A DNA stretch of 10,546 nt from Planctomycetales bacterium (GTDB lineage Bacteria > Planctomycetota > Planctomycetia > Planctomycetales > Planctomycetaceae): positions 1 to 10,546 of the forward strand of contig JAGVKR010000690.1 in NCBI GenBank assembly GCA_020050375.1, given 5' to 3'. The stretch's first letter is position 1, and every line of letters starts with the position of its first letter. Below are positions 8,966 through 10,546 of the stretch, piece after piece. Made by a program: the position numbers and the translations under genes. Under the pieces are notes generated by a model. The model worked only from the letters and a program-made list of their open reading frames with translations. It did not search any database and was not told the origin of the DNA.

Positions 8966-8990
8966 TGACCCCGGGTGTCACCCGGGGTCA
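8966..8990. repeat. Perfect palindrome upstream of metK
   Basis: TGACCCCGGGT (8966-8976), loop GTC, ACCCGGGGTCA (8980-8990): an 11-bp perfect stem. No T-run follows on the plus strand (GAATAAAAGG), so it is not a classic terminator. It is at the expected 5' end of the metK transcript or between alternative promoter boxes, so it could be an operator, an mRNA-stabilising hairpin or a REP-like element. Confidence 0.65.
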
Positions 8991-9040
8991 GAATAAAAGG
9001 TTCGTTCTCACAATTTCGACAATGTTGATGGAGTTATGTA

Positions 9041-10219
9041 ATGGCCAGCGCTTTGTTCACGAGTGAATCAGTCAGCATGGGGCACCCCGATAAGGTCGCC
9101 GACCAGATTTCCGACGGTGTGCTCGACGGATTGCTCAAAGACGATCCTCAGTCGCGCGTGGCCTGCGAAACGTTGTGCACGACCGATCTGGTCGTCCTCT
9201 CGGGTGAGATCACGACTCGGGCCGATATCGATCACGCCAAGCTCGTGCGCGAGATTGTCCGCGACATCGGCTACGTCGGTGATGAAATGGGCTTCAGCGC
9301 CGACAGCCTCCGCGTGTTTCTCGCCCTGCACAGCCAGAGCGGCGACATTGCGATGGGTGTCGATCGCGACGGGGCCGGCGACCAGGGGTTGATGTTCGGC
9401 TTCGCGTGCAACCAGACCCCCGAGTACATGCCCGTTCCGATCGCATTTGCTCACCGGATCATCAATCGGCTCACCGAATGCCGCAAAAAGGGGGAAGTCA
9501 AATGGCTGCGCCCCGACAGCAAGAGCCAGGTGACAGTCGAATACGAAGGGGGCAAGCCAGTCGGGATTTCTGCCGTCGTCGTTTCGACACAGCACGACGA
9601 GAGCGTCGACCAGAAGCAGATCTCCGACTATGTGATTCCCGAAGTCATTGCCAGGACGATCCCGAAGAATCTGCTCACTTCGCATACGAAGTATCACATC
9701 AACCCGACGGGACGGTTCGTGATCGGCGGTCCACACGGGGACACGGGCTTGACGGGGCGCAAGATCATCGTCGATAGCTACGGAGGCTGGGGTCGCCACG
9801 GCGGCGGGGCGTTCTCGGGCAAGGACCCGACGAAAGTCGACCGATCGGCTGCTTATATGGCCCGGCACATCGCCAAAAACGTCGTTGCAGCCGGGCTGGC
9901 TTCCGAATGCGAAGTCCAACTGGCGTATGCGATTGGAGTCGCCGATCCGGTCAGCGTCCGCGTCGATTCGTTTGGCACCGGGGTGATCCCCGACGATAAG
10001 ATCGCGACCCTGGCTCGCGAGATGTTCCCCCTGACTCCGCGCGGCATTATTAACGATTTGCAGTTGCGCAGACCGATCTTTCGGAAGACGGCTGCCGGCG
10101 GCCACTTCGGCCGGAACGATCCGGAGTTCACTTGGGAAGCGACGGGAAAAGCGGTCAAATTGCGCGAGGCGGCCGGTCTGGGCAGTGCCCCTTACAAGCC
10201 GCAGTTCGTCGTCAACTGA
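9041..10219 (+). CDS. metK: S-adenosylmethionine synthetase MetK
   Basis: Cytosolic enzyme making S-adenosylmethionine from methionine and ATP, releasing phosphate and pyrophosphate; the cell's methyl donor. 392 residues, normal for bacterial MetK (about 380-400). Signature residues are in place: [14 protein letters not shown] (13-26) with His15 and Asp17, Glu56 in SGEIT, GAGDQG (111-116) with Asp114, RPDSKSQVT (157-165) with Lys161, [14 protein letters not shown] (229-242) with Arg240 and Lys241, and [16 protein letters not shown] (254-269) with Lys261, Lys265 and Asp267. These bind Mg2+/K+, ATP and triphosphate in the family. The start has GGAG 7 nt upstream. It seems to be a single-gene unit, bounded by the palindrome upstream and a hairpin 18 nt after the stop. 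Confidence 0.98.
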   Translation: MASALFTSESVSMGHPDKVADQISDGVLDGLLKDDPQSRVACETLCTTDLVVLSGEITTRADIDHAKLVREIVRDIGYVGDEMGFSADSLRVFLALHSQSGDIAMGVDRDGAGDQGLMFGFACNQTPEYMPVPIAFAHRIINRLTECRKKGEVKWLRPDSKSQVTVEYEGGKPVGISAVVVSTQHDESVDQKQISDYVIPEVIARTIPKNLLTSHTKYHINPTGRFVIGGPHGDTGLTGRKIIVDSYGGWGRHGGGAFSGKDPTKVDRSAAYMARHIAKNVVAAGLASECEVQLAYAIGVADPVSVRVDSFGTGVIPDDKIATLAREMFPLTPRGIINDLQLRRPIFRKTAAGGHFGRNDPEFTWEATGKAVKLREAAGLGSAPYKPQFVVN

Positions 10220-10236
10220 GCCTCCACCGGCGAGCG

Positions 10237-10252
10237 GGGGGCGTAAGCCCCC
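10237..10252 (+). terminator. GUAA-tetraloop hairpin after metK
   Basis: GGGGGC (10237-10242), loop GTAA, GCCCCC (10247-10252): a perfect 6-bp GC stem closed by a GNRA-type loop, 17 nt after the metK stop. No T-run follows, so it may act as a 3'-end stabiliser or weak terminator, or be a dispersed repeat. The 11-mer CGTAAGCCCCC is shared with the secA leader hairpin at 3670-3680. Confidence 0.5.
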
Positions 10253-10339
10253 TGAACCACCCCTTGCGGCCGCGAACGCTCTGCGCTCACCGTCATCCAA
10301 CGCGAACGCGCGTGACGAGCCATGGAGGGTGAATCGCCA

Positions 10340-10546
10340 ATGTCGCTTCAGAAGATCCCTGGGAGATTCCACCCGAATCGCCTTCGCGCTCGAATCGTCG
10401 ATGGGTCTATCGCGCTGGTCCGCGATCTGTCCGTCTGGTCCGACATTCGCGCATTTCCCCCATTGGCCGTCTGGGGGGGAGTGCATTGCGTCGCAGCGAT
10501 GCTTCTCGCGCGGCGGTTGACCGATGTGGCGTCCCTCAAGCTCACC
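10340..10546 (+). CDS. Possible partial ORF at right edge, unrecognised
   Basis: An open frame from ATG 10340 runs 69 codons to the window end without a stop. GGAGGG at 10324-10329 is a good ribosome binding site 10 nt upstream, the main support. The product begins MSLQKIPGRFHPNRL and has a mildly hydrophobic stretch at about 38-57 (FPPLAVWGGVHCVAAMLL). I recognise no family. An opposite-strand frame is open over nearly the same stretch (10545-10348), so this could equally be non-coding. Confidence 0.35.
   Translation, partial: MSLQKIPGRFHPNRLRARIVDGSIALVRDLSVWSDIRAFPPLAVWGGVHCVAAMLLARRLTDVASLKLT

Larger units (their letters stand above)
8719..9040. other. waaA-metK intergenic region
   Basis: A 322 bp gap. 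Directly after waaA is a small hairpin (CGGGC 8722-8726, loop GAT, GCCCG 8730-8734) without a T-run, a poor terminator. Positions 8880-8912 hold a C/A-rich run of ACC-type triplets; read on the minus strand, 8919-8839 is a 26-codon glycine-rich frame (SGGRGGWG, HGGRNGGGFR) that I cannot assign. The right part contains a promoter (8933-8961), a palindrome (8966-8990) and the metK ribosome binding site GGAG (9030-9033), 7 nt before the ATG. I see no fold recognisable as a SAM riboswitch. Confidence 0.5.

Noticed and set aside
8966..8990. Palindrome as an intrinsic terminator for waaA
   Set aside because: No T-run follows on the plus strand and it is about 250 nt past the waaA stop.
8719..9040. 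SAM or SAH riboswitch upstream of metK
   Set aside because: I could not find the core motifs or helix layout of known SAM/SAH riboswitch classes by eye; a covariance-model scan would settle it.

Overview
The window looks like a chromosomal segment of a GC-rich, diderm bacterium, most likely a planctomycete. Three observations point that way. SecA is 1190 residues long, against about 900 in Escherichia coli, because its helical wing is hugely expanded. A Kdo transferase (WaaA) implies lipid A in an outer membrane. The small accessory genes (VapB of the UPF0330 type, a HicB-like antitoxin, clan AA protease debris) and the dispersed GC-rich hairpins also fit. The phylum is an inference; no rRNA or other direct marker is present.

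Layout. Positions 1-496 hold no convincing gene, only an imperfect inverted repeat (144-243). At 497-1630 (+) lies an exported SGNH/GDSL hydrolase with an N-terminal GxDLY region and a Tat-like signal. From 1708 to 3390 there is an accessory island of small, mostly minus-strand genes in various states of decay: a 45-codon internally deleted remnant of an mrr restriction gene (+), an intact VapBC pair with a good promoter, the debris of a clan AA aspartic protease, an 83-residue protein translationally coupled to that debris by a GTGA overlap, and a HicB-like antitoxin with no HicA partner.

From 3560 the housekeeping block runs on the plus strand: a promoter, a possible short leader ORF and a hairpin, then secA (3731-7303) and waaA (7351-8718) 47 bp apart and probably co-transcribed. 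A 322 bp gap with a promoter and an 11-bp-stem palindrome leads into metK (9041-10219). A GUAA-loop hairpin follows metK, and a possible partial ORF runs off the right edge.

Functionally, SecA powers Sec export, WaaA builds the inner LPS core, and MetK supplies S-adenosylmethionine; the island is a toxin-antitoxin and defence graveyard beside them. The observation most worth pursuing is that the SecA helical wing contains five degenerate tandem copies of a unit of roughly 60-75 residues, where E. coli appears to have one. Second are the C8 tract and heptamer array inside waaA, which could make its frame unstable, and the two internally deleted gene remnants.
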